The notes below the pieces were generated by a model, which worked only from the letters and a program-made list of their open reading frames with translations, ran no database searches and was not told where the DNA came from. Made by a program: the position numbers and the translations under genes. Source: Actinomycetota bacterium (GTDB lineage: Bacteria > Actinomycetota > Thermoleophilia > Gaiellales > Gaiellaceae). From it: a stretch of DNA of 5,545 nt. Below are positions 1 to 5,545 of this stretch, piece after piece (positions within the stretch are counted from its first letter, which is position 1; every line of letters starts with the position of its first letter). The DNA lies in contig VAXK01000270.1 of the NCBI GenBank assembly GCA_005885565.1, positions 1-5,545 on the forward strand. Reading direction: 5' to 3'.

Positions 1-224
1 TCCTTGCAGGCGAGGACGGCGCGGCCGTCCATCCGCATCCCGCACGAGCCGCAGATCATCATCCGGCAGCTCTTGCGATAGGCGAGGGTGCCGTCGAGTC
101 GGTCCTTGATCAGGTCGAGGACGTCGAGGAGGCAGGCCCACTCGGGCGCCTCGAGCTCGTAGGCGACGAGCTCCCGCTCGCCGGTCTCGCCGTCGACGCG
201 CCAGATCTTGAGCGCTACATCCAC
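1..224 (-). CDS. sdhB: Succinate dehydrogenase iron-sulfur subunit, N-terminal part (cut by window edge)
   Basis: SdhB carries electrons from the SdhA flavin through three Fe-S clusters to quinone at the membrane anchor, linking the TCA cycle to respiration. Only the first 74 codons are present. The translation starts MDVALKIWRVDGETGE and contains a four-cysteine plant-ferredoxin-type [2Fe-2S] motif: Cys53, Cys58, Cys61 and Cys73, in the context SCRMMICGSCGMRMDG. This matches the SdhB/FrdB pattern C-x4-C-x2-C-x11-C, and the third ligand is Cys, unlike the Asp found in E. coli SdhB. The C-terminal domain with the [4Fe-4S] and [3Fe-4S] clusters lies outside the window. The start is GTG at 224-222, whose G is the last base of the sdhA stop TAG, and an AGGAG lies 11 bases upstream. 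The overlap implies one transcript with sdhA and translational coupling. A fumarate reductase FrdB is the main alternative, since the motif alone does not separate the two. Confidence 0.93.
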   Translation of the reverse strand, partial: MDVALKIWRVDGETGERELVAYELEAPEWACLLDVLDLIKDRLDGTLAYRKSCRMMICGSCGMRMDGRAVLACK

Positions 225-1906
225 TAGTACGTTCGCTCCTGCGGCTGCCACTTCGTCACGGTGACCGGCTTCCACCCGAGCCGCGGGCCGCCGTCCTCCC
301 ACGTCACCATCGTGTGCCGCATGTAGCTCTCGTCGTCGCGGTCCGGGTAGTCGTATGGGCGCGCGTGGGCGCCGCGGCTCTCCTTGCGGGCGAGGCCGCA
401 GACGACCATGCAGTCGGCGAGCTCGAGCAGGAAGCCGAGTTCGAGGGCCTGGGTCAGGTCGTTGTTGAACACCGAGCCCTTGTCCTCGACGACGACGCGC
501 TCGTAGCGCTCGCGCAGCGCGGCGACGATCTCGCCCTGCCGCTCCATCTCGGCCTCGCGACGGAAGACGCCGAAGTTCTCGTGCATCGTCGCAGCGAGCT
601 CGTCGCGGATCGCCCACGGCCGCTCGCCCTCCTCGCGGTCGAGGAGCGCCCGCAGCTCGCGCTCGGCGTCGGTCTCGACCGAGCTCGGAACCTCGACGGT
701 CGTGTGCGACAGCGCCCAGTCGGCGGCGTGCGCGCCCGAGCGCTTGCCGTAGGTGATCGTCTCCATCAGCGCGTTCCCGCCCAGGCGGTTCGCGCCGTGG
801 ACGGAGACGCAGGCACACTCGCCCGCGGCGTAGAGGCCCGTGAGGAGGGTCTGGCCCCAGACGTCGGTGTCGACGCCGCCCATGTGGTAGTGGGCGCCGG
901 GCCGCACGGGGATCGGCTCGTGGATCGGGTCGACGCCCGCGAAGACCATCGAGAGCTCGCGCGTGCCGTGCAGACGCTCGTGGATCCGCTCGGCGCCGAG
1001 GTGGCGGAGGTCGAGGAGGACGTTGCCGTCGACCCCGCGGCCCTCGTCGATCTCGGTCTGCTCGGCGCGGGAGATGACGTCGCGGCTCGCGAGCTCCATC
1101 GCGTTCGGCGCGTAGCGCTTCAGGAACCGCTCGCCCTCGGAGTTCAGGAGGTAGGCGCCCTCACCGCGGCAGCCCTCGGTGATGAGCACCCCCGTCGGCG
1201 AGAGCGTCGTCGGGTGGAACTGCATCATCTCCATGTCCTTGAGCGGCACGCCGACACGGAGCGCCATCGAGATCCCGTCGCCGGTGCAGGCGTACGCGTT
1301 CGTCGTCCCCGTGTAGAGGCGGCCCGCCCCGCCGGTGGCGACGATGACCGTCTTCGCGCCGATCGTCTTCAGGCCGCCGTCGAGGAGATCCCAGCAGATG
1401 ACGCCCTGACAGCGGTCGTCGTTCACGACGAGCTTCCACGCGAAGAACTCTTCGTAGACCTGGAGCTGCCGCTTCACGACCTGCTCGTAGAGGACCTGGA
1501 TCAGGACGTGGCCGGTGATGTCGGCGGCGTAGGCCGTACGCGGCGCGCCGGCAGCGCCGAAGGGCCGCTGCGCGATCCGCCCGTCGTCGGTGCGGGAGAA
1601 GATCGCGCCCCAGTGCTCGAGCTGGTAGACGTCGTCGGGCGCCTCGTTGCAGAGGATCTCGATCGCGTCCTGGTCGCCGAGGTAGTCGGAGCCCTTGACC
1701 GTGTCGTAGGCGTGGATCTCCGGGTTGTCCTCGGAGGCGTTCCCGAGCGCGGCGTTGATGCCGCCCTCGGCCGCGCCGGAGTGGCTTCGCGTGGGGTGGA
1801 TCTTGGAGACGAGCGCGACGTCGGCGCCCGCGTCGTGCGCCTCGATCGCCGCCCGCATCCCCGCGCAGCCGGCGCCGACGACCAGGACGTCGTGCGTTGC
1901 TTCCAC
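224..1906 (-). CDS. sdhA: Succinate dehydrogenase flavoprotein subunit
   Basis: SdhA oxidises succinate to fumarate with covalently bound FAD, on the cytoplasmic face of complex II. The 560-residue product is close to the family's usual length (E. coli about 588). Visible landmarks in order: the Rossmann dinucleotide motif GAGCAG (11-16); the covalent-FAD histidine His42 in RSHSGAAEGGINAA; QFHPTTL with His231; LITEGCRGEG with Thr243/Glu244; the catalytic arginine Arg280 in SRDVISRAEQTEID; His339 in PGAHYHMGG; the FAD-binding GLYAAGECACVSVHGANRLGGN stretch (357-378, shown here in part) with Arg374; and the C-terminal SRGAHARPYDYP (510-521). All substrate-binding and catalytic positions appear intact. 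The start is GTG at 1906-1904: an in-frame TAG lies five codons upstream (1921-1919) and the Rossmann motif begins only ten codons inside. No Shine-Dalgarno sequence precedes it. It is first in the minus-strand unit and overlaps sdhB by one base. A fumarate reductase or menaquinol-linked role cannot be excluded from sequence alone. Confidence 0.97.
   Translation of the reverse strand: MEATHDVLVVGAGCAGMRAAIEAHDAGADVALVSKIHPTRSHSGAAEGGINAALGNASEDNPEIHAYDTVKGSDYLGDQDAIEILCNEAPDDVYQLEHWGAIFSRTDDGRIAQRPFGAAGAPRTAYAADITGHVLIQVLYEQVVKRQLQVYEEFFAWKLVVNDDRCQGVICWDLLDGGLKTIGAKTVIVATGGAGRLYTGTTNAYACTGDGISMALRVGVPLKDMEMMQFHPTTLSPTGVLITEGCRGEGAYLLNSEGERFLKRYAPNAMELASRDVISRAEQTEIDEGRGVDGNVLLDLRHLGAERIHERLHGTRELSMVFAGVDPIHEPIPVRPGAHYHMGGVDTDVWGQTLLTGLYAAGECACVSVHGANRLGGNALMETITYGKRSGAHAADWALSHTTVEVPSSVETDAERELRALLDREEGERPWAIRDELAATMHENFGVFRREAEMERQGEIVAALRERYERVVVEDKGSVFNNDLTQALELGFLLELADCMVVCGLARKESRGAHARPYDYPDRDDESYMRHTMVTWEDGGPRLGWKPVTVTKWQPQERTY
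236..240 (-). promoter_or_regulatory. Ribosome binding site for sdhB, inside the end of sdhA
   Basis: AGGAG on the minus strand sits 11 bases before the GTG start of sdhB and inside the last codons of sdhA. It supports that GTG, which lacks an ATG competitor in frame nearby. The spacing is slightly long but workable, and coupling through the one-base TAG/GTG overlap would also help initiation. Confidence 0.6.
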
Positions 1907-1915
1907 TATCCGAGG

Positions 1916-1921
1916 ACGCTA
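1916..1921 (-). promoter_or_regulatory. Possible -10 element (TAGCGT) for sdhAB
   Basis: The minus strand reads TAGCGT nine bases before the sdhA GTG. It fits the loose actinobacterial -10 pattern TAnnnT, and the position would start transcription at or within a few bases of the GTG, giving a leaderless or nearly leaderless mRNA. That agrees with the lack of a Shine-Dalgarno sequence. No convincing -35 box is visible. A six-base degenerate match is easily found by chance, so this is only a candidate. Confidence 0.25.
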
Positions 1922-1948
1922 CACAAAGCACGCTGCCGAACGCGGACT

Positions 1949-1963
1949 GCGGCGGCCCGCCGC
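1949..1963. repeat. 15-base perfect palindrome GCGGCGG-C-CCGCCGC
   Basis: Seven bases on each side of the central C at 1956 are exact reverse complements. It lies midway in the divergent intergenic region, 30 bases before the TPR start. It could be a dimeric-regulator operator, or form a six-base-pair hairpin in the TPR mRNA leader. It consists only of G and C in GC-rich DNA, so chance occurrence is a real alternative. Confidence 0.4.
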
Positions 1964-1981
1964 TTGAGGAAACGGGAGGCG

Positions 1982-1986
1982 AGGAG
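1982..1986 (+). promoter_or_regulatory. Ribosome binding site deciding the TPR gene start
   Basis: AGGAG, in the purine-rich run GGGAGGCGAGGAG, ends seven bases before the GTG at 1994. The reading frame stays open far upstream across sdhA, so open-frame length cannot fix the start. This well-placed site is the main reason for choosing 1994. Confidence 0.7.
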
Positions 1987-1993
1987 TAACGTC

Positions 1994-4951
1994 GTGACGT
2001 TCGTCCCAAAGGCAACGAAGGCGGAGCAGGCGGGCGTGAGCGGCGTGAAGCTCGGGCGAAAGGACGTCGGGTCGACCGGCGATCTGCTCAAGCAGATCGA
2101 GGGCGTCGACGGGCTGCTCACGAAGGGCGTTCAGCTGCGCTGGCTCGGCCGCCTCGGAGCCACCCTCTCGAGCGCCGCCCTCGCCGCGCTCGCGAAGAGA
2201 TACGGCTGGTCCTGGGAGCTGGCCGTCCCGGCAGCCGGCCTAGCGGCCTCCGGCGCGCTCGTGAGCCAGGGCCGAGAGTGGATCAAGAGCTCCCGGGAGC
2301 CCTTCCGGTACACGTTCTCGGTCGCTCCCTTCGAGCCCGCCTCGACCGCGGAGGCCGACGGGGAGAAGGCCGATTCCCTGCGACGCGCGTGCGACTGGAT
2401 CCGCGCCGATCTCATCCTGATGCTGAGCGAGCGCATCCGCCGTCTCTCGGTTCTCCCGGAGGAAGAGATCCCTTCCGACACGCCGGACCGGCCTGCCTCG
2501 CACATCCACATCAGCGGCACGTACGGCTCGCGCACGAAGAACGGCGAGACGACGATCGAGCTGATGCCGCTCGTCAGGATCGGCTCGTCGCGGTGCTCGG
2601 CGACGGTGGCGCTCTGGGTCCGCCACACGTCGGCCGACTCCCTCGAGCGCGACCTCACGCAGGACCGAGTCGCGTACGACCAGATCCTCGAGCGCCTGTA
2701 CTTCAGCGTCGCGACGCAGATCTACAAGCAGATCCGGCTCGACGTCGCACGGAAGATCTCACGGCTGCCGACGCAGTATCTCCGCGCGACCGCGTACTTC
2801 CACGAGGCCGAGGACTACGCACGCTCGAACACGCTCGACGCGTTCGACGACGCCAGCAAGCTGTACACGCGAGCGCTCGATCTCTACGACCGGATGCGAC
2901 GCCCGCTCCCGGAGCATGCCTGGCAGCGGCCCGTGCAGTCGTTGCTGCGAGCGCTCGCACCACGTTGGCGCGCCGTGGCACGCAGTCTCGCCTGGGTCTG
3001 GCCTCGCTTCGGCCGTCGACCCGTCCAGATTGCCCGTGCCCAGACAGGTCGCGCGAAGGCGCTCCTCTTCCGGAACGTCCTCGCCAACCTGTCGGGTCGT
3101 GAGCCACAGCGCGTCTTCGAGGCACGAAGGCTCGTTCGCGAGGCCATCGACGAGCTCCGGACGCTGCCTGACGGCGTCGAAGGGCTCACCGAGGCACGGT
3201 TCGAGGCAAACGTCGTCGCCGCATTCGCGGAGCAGTGGTCGTTGGACTTCGACGCCGCGAAGGAGAGGCTCGCGGAGGCCGAGGACCTCTGGCCCGAGCA
3301 CGGGCAGGCGCTCTTCCCGTTCGTCTCGGCGGGCGTCGAGCCCCGTCTGCAGCGGAAGGTCCGGCTGCTCCGGCGCGCGATCGAGCTCGATCCGCGGTTC
3401 GAGATCGCCCACTTCGAGATCGCCTTCAACCTGGAGCAGCTGTGGCGTACGGGCGAGGAGCTCGAGCCGGAAGGCGGCAAGCTCGTGCAGGCGGCCTACC
3501 TGGACGTCACCGGTATGAATCCGGCGAACATCACCGCGTGGGCGAATCTCGGCTACGTGCGCTGGCTCATGTGGGATCCGCAGAAGAACGGAGACGCGGA
3601 CGACGTCGCCCAGCCTTTCCGCGACGGCCGCCGGTACAAGGAGATTCGACAGAAGGCGTTCGTGGCCGAGCTCGACTACGGCCTGGCCCGTGTCGCGGCG
3701 GAACGAGGGGACATCGCCAAGGCGTACGAGCACTACATCAACGCCAGCGGAGCGACCATGGCGCAGGAGGCCACGAGCGGCTACATCGCCTACTGCTTCG
3801 ACCGCGTGAACGAAGCCATCCTGATGCGCTTCCACCTCTACAAGGAACGTGTCCTCGAGACCATCGAGGAGGAGCGCAAGTCGGACGAGGACGGCCGGGA
3901 ACCGCTTCCCGACCGGATCCTGAACTCGGTCAAGGCATTCGCGCTCACGGACTGGGGAAACGCCGCGGCCGCGTTCTACCGCCGCTCCGGCGACGTGCAC
4001 TATCGAGAGCAGGCGCGCGCCGCTTTCAAAGAAGCTCTCGAGCTGAACCCCCGAGCGCTCGTCGCCCTACGAAGCCGAGCCGACCTCTACTCGTCGCTCG
4101 AAGACGACCCGACCGGGCTCGAGAACGCGAAGAAGGATCTCGAAGCGCTGCTCGAGCACGAACCCCGCTGGGCTCCCGGACAGCTCGAGCTCGTCAGCAC
4201 GGAGCTGGCCCTCGCCGAGCAGGCGATCGCCCCCGACCGCGAGATTCGCGCAACTGACGCAGGGAGCGCCGTGGAGAAGCTGTTCGGATTCGACGGCGTC
4301 CTACCCGCGAGCTGGCTCCAGAGAGCAGAAGCGATCGAGCGGCTGTCCCAGCTCGACCGGCGGCAGACTGACGCCATCCTGGACGCCGTCACCGGCCCGA
4401 TGGCGCCGAGGGCCTTCACGCTGCGGGCTCGAGCCAATGCGCTCAGCGACGACATGCACGTAGCGGCTCGGCACCTCTGCCTGTTCCTCGAGGCCCACTT
4501 CCTGCCATCGGACTACGACCTGCGCCGGCTGTTGCTTCGCCTCGCCGAGGCCGCCACCGAGAAGGAGGTCGTGGAGCGGCTCGAAGACCTGCGGCAGCGA
4601 CTGCGGGACATCGTGATCAGGAAGGTCGAGTCCGATCCTCCGCACTTCTACTGGCTGCGAAAGCTCGAGGACGAAGAGCTCGAGGTGCCCGAGGCGGAAC
4701 GGACCCGACTTCTCCGAACCGCCGTCAGATGGCCCGGCGCTCCGGCCTCCACTCTCCGCTGGATCGCCGACGAGCTCGAAAAGCTCGGCGAGCACGAATG
4801 GGCCGAGGAAGCGCGCGCACGGGCGGCCGAGAAGGCGGAAAGCCTCATGATCCGCGAGCGCGACGTCGTCGGCGTCCTGACGGATCAGGCCAAGGAACGA
4901 GGGAGAGCGGACGAGGACGGCCAAGGTGGCCTAGACGCCCCGGCGCGTTGA
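1994..4951 (+). CDS. TPR-repeat protein of unknown function with hydrophobic N-terminal segment
   Basis: I do not recognise a named family for this 985-residue protein. Residues 1-50 are polar. Residues 54-90 hold two short hydrophobic stretches (54-67 and 76-90) split by KRYGWSWE, which could be one membrane segment or a shallow hairpin. Residues 103-212 look mixed alpha/beta, with FRYTFSVAPF, a helix near 128-152, and beta-like strands HIHISGTYG, TTIELMPLVRIG and ATVALWVRH. From about 260 to the end it is helical with TPR-like pairs; the clearest are 453-484 (LLRRAIELDPRFEIAHFEIA), 559-583, 652-685 (AFKEALELNP) and 686-722. An Arg/Trp-rich segment (about 306-346) interrupts the array. The tail (930-985) is charged and probably disordered. 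TPR arrays usually bind proteins, so a membrane-attached scaffold is an inference. The start is GTG 1994, by its ribosome binding site; GTG 2036 or 2045 are possible later starts. The gene diverges from sdhA and precedes a metallopeptidase gene by 36 bases. No catalytic motif is evident. Confidence 0.88.
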   Translation: MTFVPKATKAEQAGVSGVKLGRKDVGSTGDLLKQIEGVDGLLTKGVQLRWLGRLGATLSSAALAALAKRYGWSWELAVPAAGLAASGALVSQGREWIKSSREPFRYTFSVAPFEPASTAEADGEKADSLRRACDWIRADLILMLSERIRRLSVLPEEEIPSDTPDRPASHIHISGTYGSRTKNGETTIELMPLVRIGSSRCSATVALWVRHTSADSLERDLTQDRVAYDQILERLYFSVATQIYKQIRLDVARKISRLPTQYLRATAYFHEAEDYARSNTLDAFDDASKLYTRALDLYDRMRRPLPEHAWQRPVQSLLRALAPRWRAVARSLAWVWPRFGRRPVQIARAQTGRAKALLFRNVLANLSGREPQRVFEARRLVREAIDELRTLPDGVEGLTEARFEANVVAAFAEQWSLDFDAAKERLAEAEDLWPEHGQALFPFVSAGVEPRLQRKVRLLRRAIELDPRFEIAHFEIAFNLEQLWRTGEELEPEGGKLVQAAYLDVTGMNPANITAWANLGYVRWLMWDPQKNGDADDVAQPFRDGRRYKEIRQKAFVAELDYGLARVAAERGDIAKAYEHYINASGATMAQEATSGYIAYCFDRVNEAILMRFHLYKERVLETIEEERKSDEDGREPLPDRILNSVKAFALTDWGNAAAAFYRRSGDVHYREQARAAFKEALELNPRALVALRSRADLYSSLEDDPTGLENAKKDLEALLEHEPRWAPGQLELVSTELALAEQAIAPDREIRATDAGSAVEKLFGFDGVLPASWLQRAEAIERLSQLDRRQTDAILDAVTGPMAPRAFTLRARANALSDDMHVAARHLCLFLEAHFLPSDYDLRRLLLRLAEAATEKEVVERLEDLRQRLRDIVIRKVESDPPHFYWLRKLEDEELEVPEAERTRLLRTAVRWPGAPASTLRWIADELEKLGEHEWAEEARARAAEKAESLMIRERDVVGVLTDQAKERGRADEDGQGGLDAPAR

Positions 4952-4965
4952 CGTATCGACGCGTC
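4942..4965 (+). other. Hairpin across the TPR stop codon (10-bp stem, CGTA loop)
   Basis: Bases 4942-4951 pair with 4956-4965 without a mismatch if two G-U wobbles are allowed (4943:4964 and 4949:4958). The loop is 4952-4955. The TGA stop of the TPR gene forms the top of the left arm. No run of T follows, so it is not a standard intrinsic terminator; it may be a U-less terminator, an mRNA-stabilising or processing structure, or a control on the next gene, whose ribosome binding site starts 12 bases later. Confidence 0.5.
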
Positions 4966-4977
4966 CGTGAGAGGGTC

Positions 4978-4981
4978 GAGG
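4978..4981 (+). promoter_or_regulatory. Likely ribosome binding site for the metallopeptidase gene
   Basis: GAGG ends six bases before the GTG at 4988 and is the best Shine-Dalgarno match here. The other in-frame start, GTG at 4967, has no such sequence in front of it, so this site favours 4988. The match is only four bases long. Confidence 0.45.
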
Positions 4982-4987
4982 TGCCTC

Positions 4988-5545
4988 GTGCCGGGTTGGT
5001 CGAAGCGCCTCCTCCTCGTCGCGACGGCGGTAGCCGCGGCCGCTGTCTCGGCTCAAACCGTGGCCGCGCGGGCGGCTGCCGCGGCCGGAGCCTCGCCCCA
5101 AGCCGTGGCGTCCTGGGTCGCTCCGCGCTTGAACGCGTACTGGAGCTTCGTGTTCGCGAAGCAGGGGCTCACGTACCGGAACCCGCCGTACTACTACTGG
5201 TACAACCGCCCCGGCTACGGGTGGCTGCACACGCCGCGCCTGTGTGACATCTACCGCAAGCGCGACGGCTTGATCTGGGCCGGCTTCTCCCGGGAGTACG
5301 CGCCCAACTCCTTCTACTGCCCCGCCAACGACGACTTCTATTTCGACTGGTCGCTGTGGAAGACGCTGCGCCGCGGCGGGGCGGTCGTCGTCGCGGCGCA
5401 CGAGTGGGGGCACCACGTCCAGCACCTGCTCGGGTGGCCGGAGCGAGAGCGCGTCAGCCGGCGGATGTACGCGAACTACGAGCTGATGGCCGACTGCTAC
5501 GCCGGGGCCTTCGTGCGGCACGAGCACGATCTCGGCGAGCTGGGC
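4988..5545 (+). CDS. Secreted neutral zinc metallopeptidase (YpfJ-like), cut by window edge
   Basis: The visible 186 residues match the predicted neutral zinc metallopeptidase family (Pfam Zn_peptidase, PF04228, YpfJ type). The zincin motif HEWGHHVQHLLG holds metal ligands His138 and His142 and catalytic Glu139. ELMADCYAG (165-173) supplies the probable third ligand, Glu165, matching the family's ELQADC. FYCPAND (109-115) ahead of it is also typical, and Cys86 and Cys111 may form the disulfide seen in relatives. The N-terminus looks like a Sec signal peptide: MPGWSKR, then a hydrophobic LLLVATAVAAAAV, with cleavage likely near VSA (20-22), so the enzyme should be exported. An aromatic stretch (PPYYYWYNRPGYGW, 66-79) follows. 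The C-terminus is missing. GTG 4988 is preferred by its ribosome binding site; GTG 4967 would add seven residues. The substrate is unknown; family members are mostly uncharacterised. It lies 36 bases after the TPR gene and may share its transcript. Confidence 0.9.
   Translation, partial: MPGWSKRLLLVATAVAAAAVSAQTVAARAAAAAGASPQAVASWVAPRLNAYWSFVFAKQGLTYRNPPYYYWYNRPGYGWLHTPRLCDIYRKRDGLIWAGFSREYAPNSFYCPANDDFYFDWSLWKTLRRGGAVVVAAHEWGHHVQHLLGWPERERVSRRMYANYELMADCYAGAFVRHEHDLGELG

Larger units (their letters stand above)
1907..1993. promoter_or_regulatory. Divergent intergenic region between sdhA and the TPR gene
   Basis: These 87 bases separate two genes transcribed away from each other, so promoters for both should lie here or just inside the flanking genes. 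I see no strong sigma-70-like pair. On the plus strand, TTGCTT (1897-1902, inside sdhA) and TACACA (1920-1925) are 17 bases apart and could be a weak promoter for the TPR gene. On the minus strand a TAnnnT hexamer lies close to the sdhA start (listed separately). A 15-base GC-only palindrome occupies the centre. That promoters exist here is an inference from gene orientation; the individual elements are weak matches. Confidence 0.5.

Noticed and set aside
314..1993. The plus-strand frame of the TPR gene stays open back through sdhA to position 314, suggesting a 1545-residue protein.
   Set aside because: The upstream part is antisense to a fully conserved sdhA, and its translation is a low-complexity Arg/Val/Asp/Leu-rich product typical of antisense frames in GC-rich genes. 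The ribosome binding site and change in composition place the true start at 1994.
1906..2121. A 71-codon minus-strand frame ending exactly at the sdhA start (TAG/GTG overlap), resembling the sdhA/sdhB junction and hence a possible sdhD.
   Set aside because: Its translation lacks membrane helices and the heme or quinone residues of SdhC/SdhD, and it lies antisense to the start and ribosome binding site of the TPR gene. The overlap is probably coincidental.
2759..4000. A 413-codon minus-strand frame opposite the TPR gene.
   Set aside because: It is antisense to the helical repeat region, shows no recognisable domain, and has the Arg/Val/Glu/Leu bias expected of a shadow frame.
4942..4965. Calling the hairpin an intrinsic terminator.
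   Set aside because: No T-run follows the stem, and the next gene begins close by on the same strand, so I list it as a structure of unknown role.
4931..5527. A 198-codon minus-strand frame opposite the metallopeptidase gene.
   Set aside because: The plus strand encodes clear HEWGH and ELMADC motifs here; the minus frame is valine/arginine/proline-rich with no family signature.

Overview
The window is GC-rich, gene-dense bacterial DNA. GTG start codons, strong use of G/C at third codon positions and the style of the SdhA protein suggest an actinomycete-type organism, possibly a deep-branching actinobacterium such as Thermoleophilia. That placement is inferred from composition and general resemblance, not from a database search.

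Layout: positions 1-1906 on the minus strand hold two genes of succinate dehydrogenase (complex II / TCA cycle). These are a complete flavoprotein gene sdhA and, overlapping its stop by one base, the 5' third of the iron-sulfur subunit gene sdhB, which runs off the left edge. An 87-bp divergent intergenic region (1907-1993) separates sdhA from a plus-strand gene of 985 codons (1994-4951). Its product has a short hydrophobic N-terminal segment, an uncharacterised mixed alpha/beta region and a long alpha-helical tetratricopeptide (TPR)-like array; I cannot assign it a function. A 36-bp gap, which starts inside a near-perfect hairpin spanning the TPR gene's stop codon, leads to a plus-strand gene (4988 to the right edge, incomplete). 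This encodes a secreted zinc metallopeptidase of the YpfJ / 'neutral zinc metallopeptidase' type, with an HEWGH motif and a downstream ELMADC motif.

How the parts relate: SdhA and SdhB form the catalytic, cytoplasm-facing part of complex II and look translationally coupled. No membrane-anchor gene (sdhC/sdhD) lies upstream of sdhA, so the anchors must be downstream of sdhB or elsewhere. The TPR gene and the metallopeptidase gene are co-directional and close, so they may share a transcript, but nothing in the sequence shows a functional link. The most useful leads are the unassigned TPR protein, the apparently Shine-Dalgarno-less sdhA start, and the hairpin at the TPR/metallopeptidase junction. 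I see no tRNA, rRNA, CRISPR array, insertion sequence or clear mobile element.
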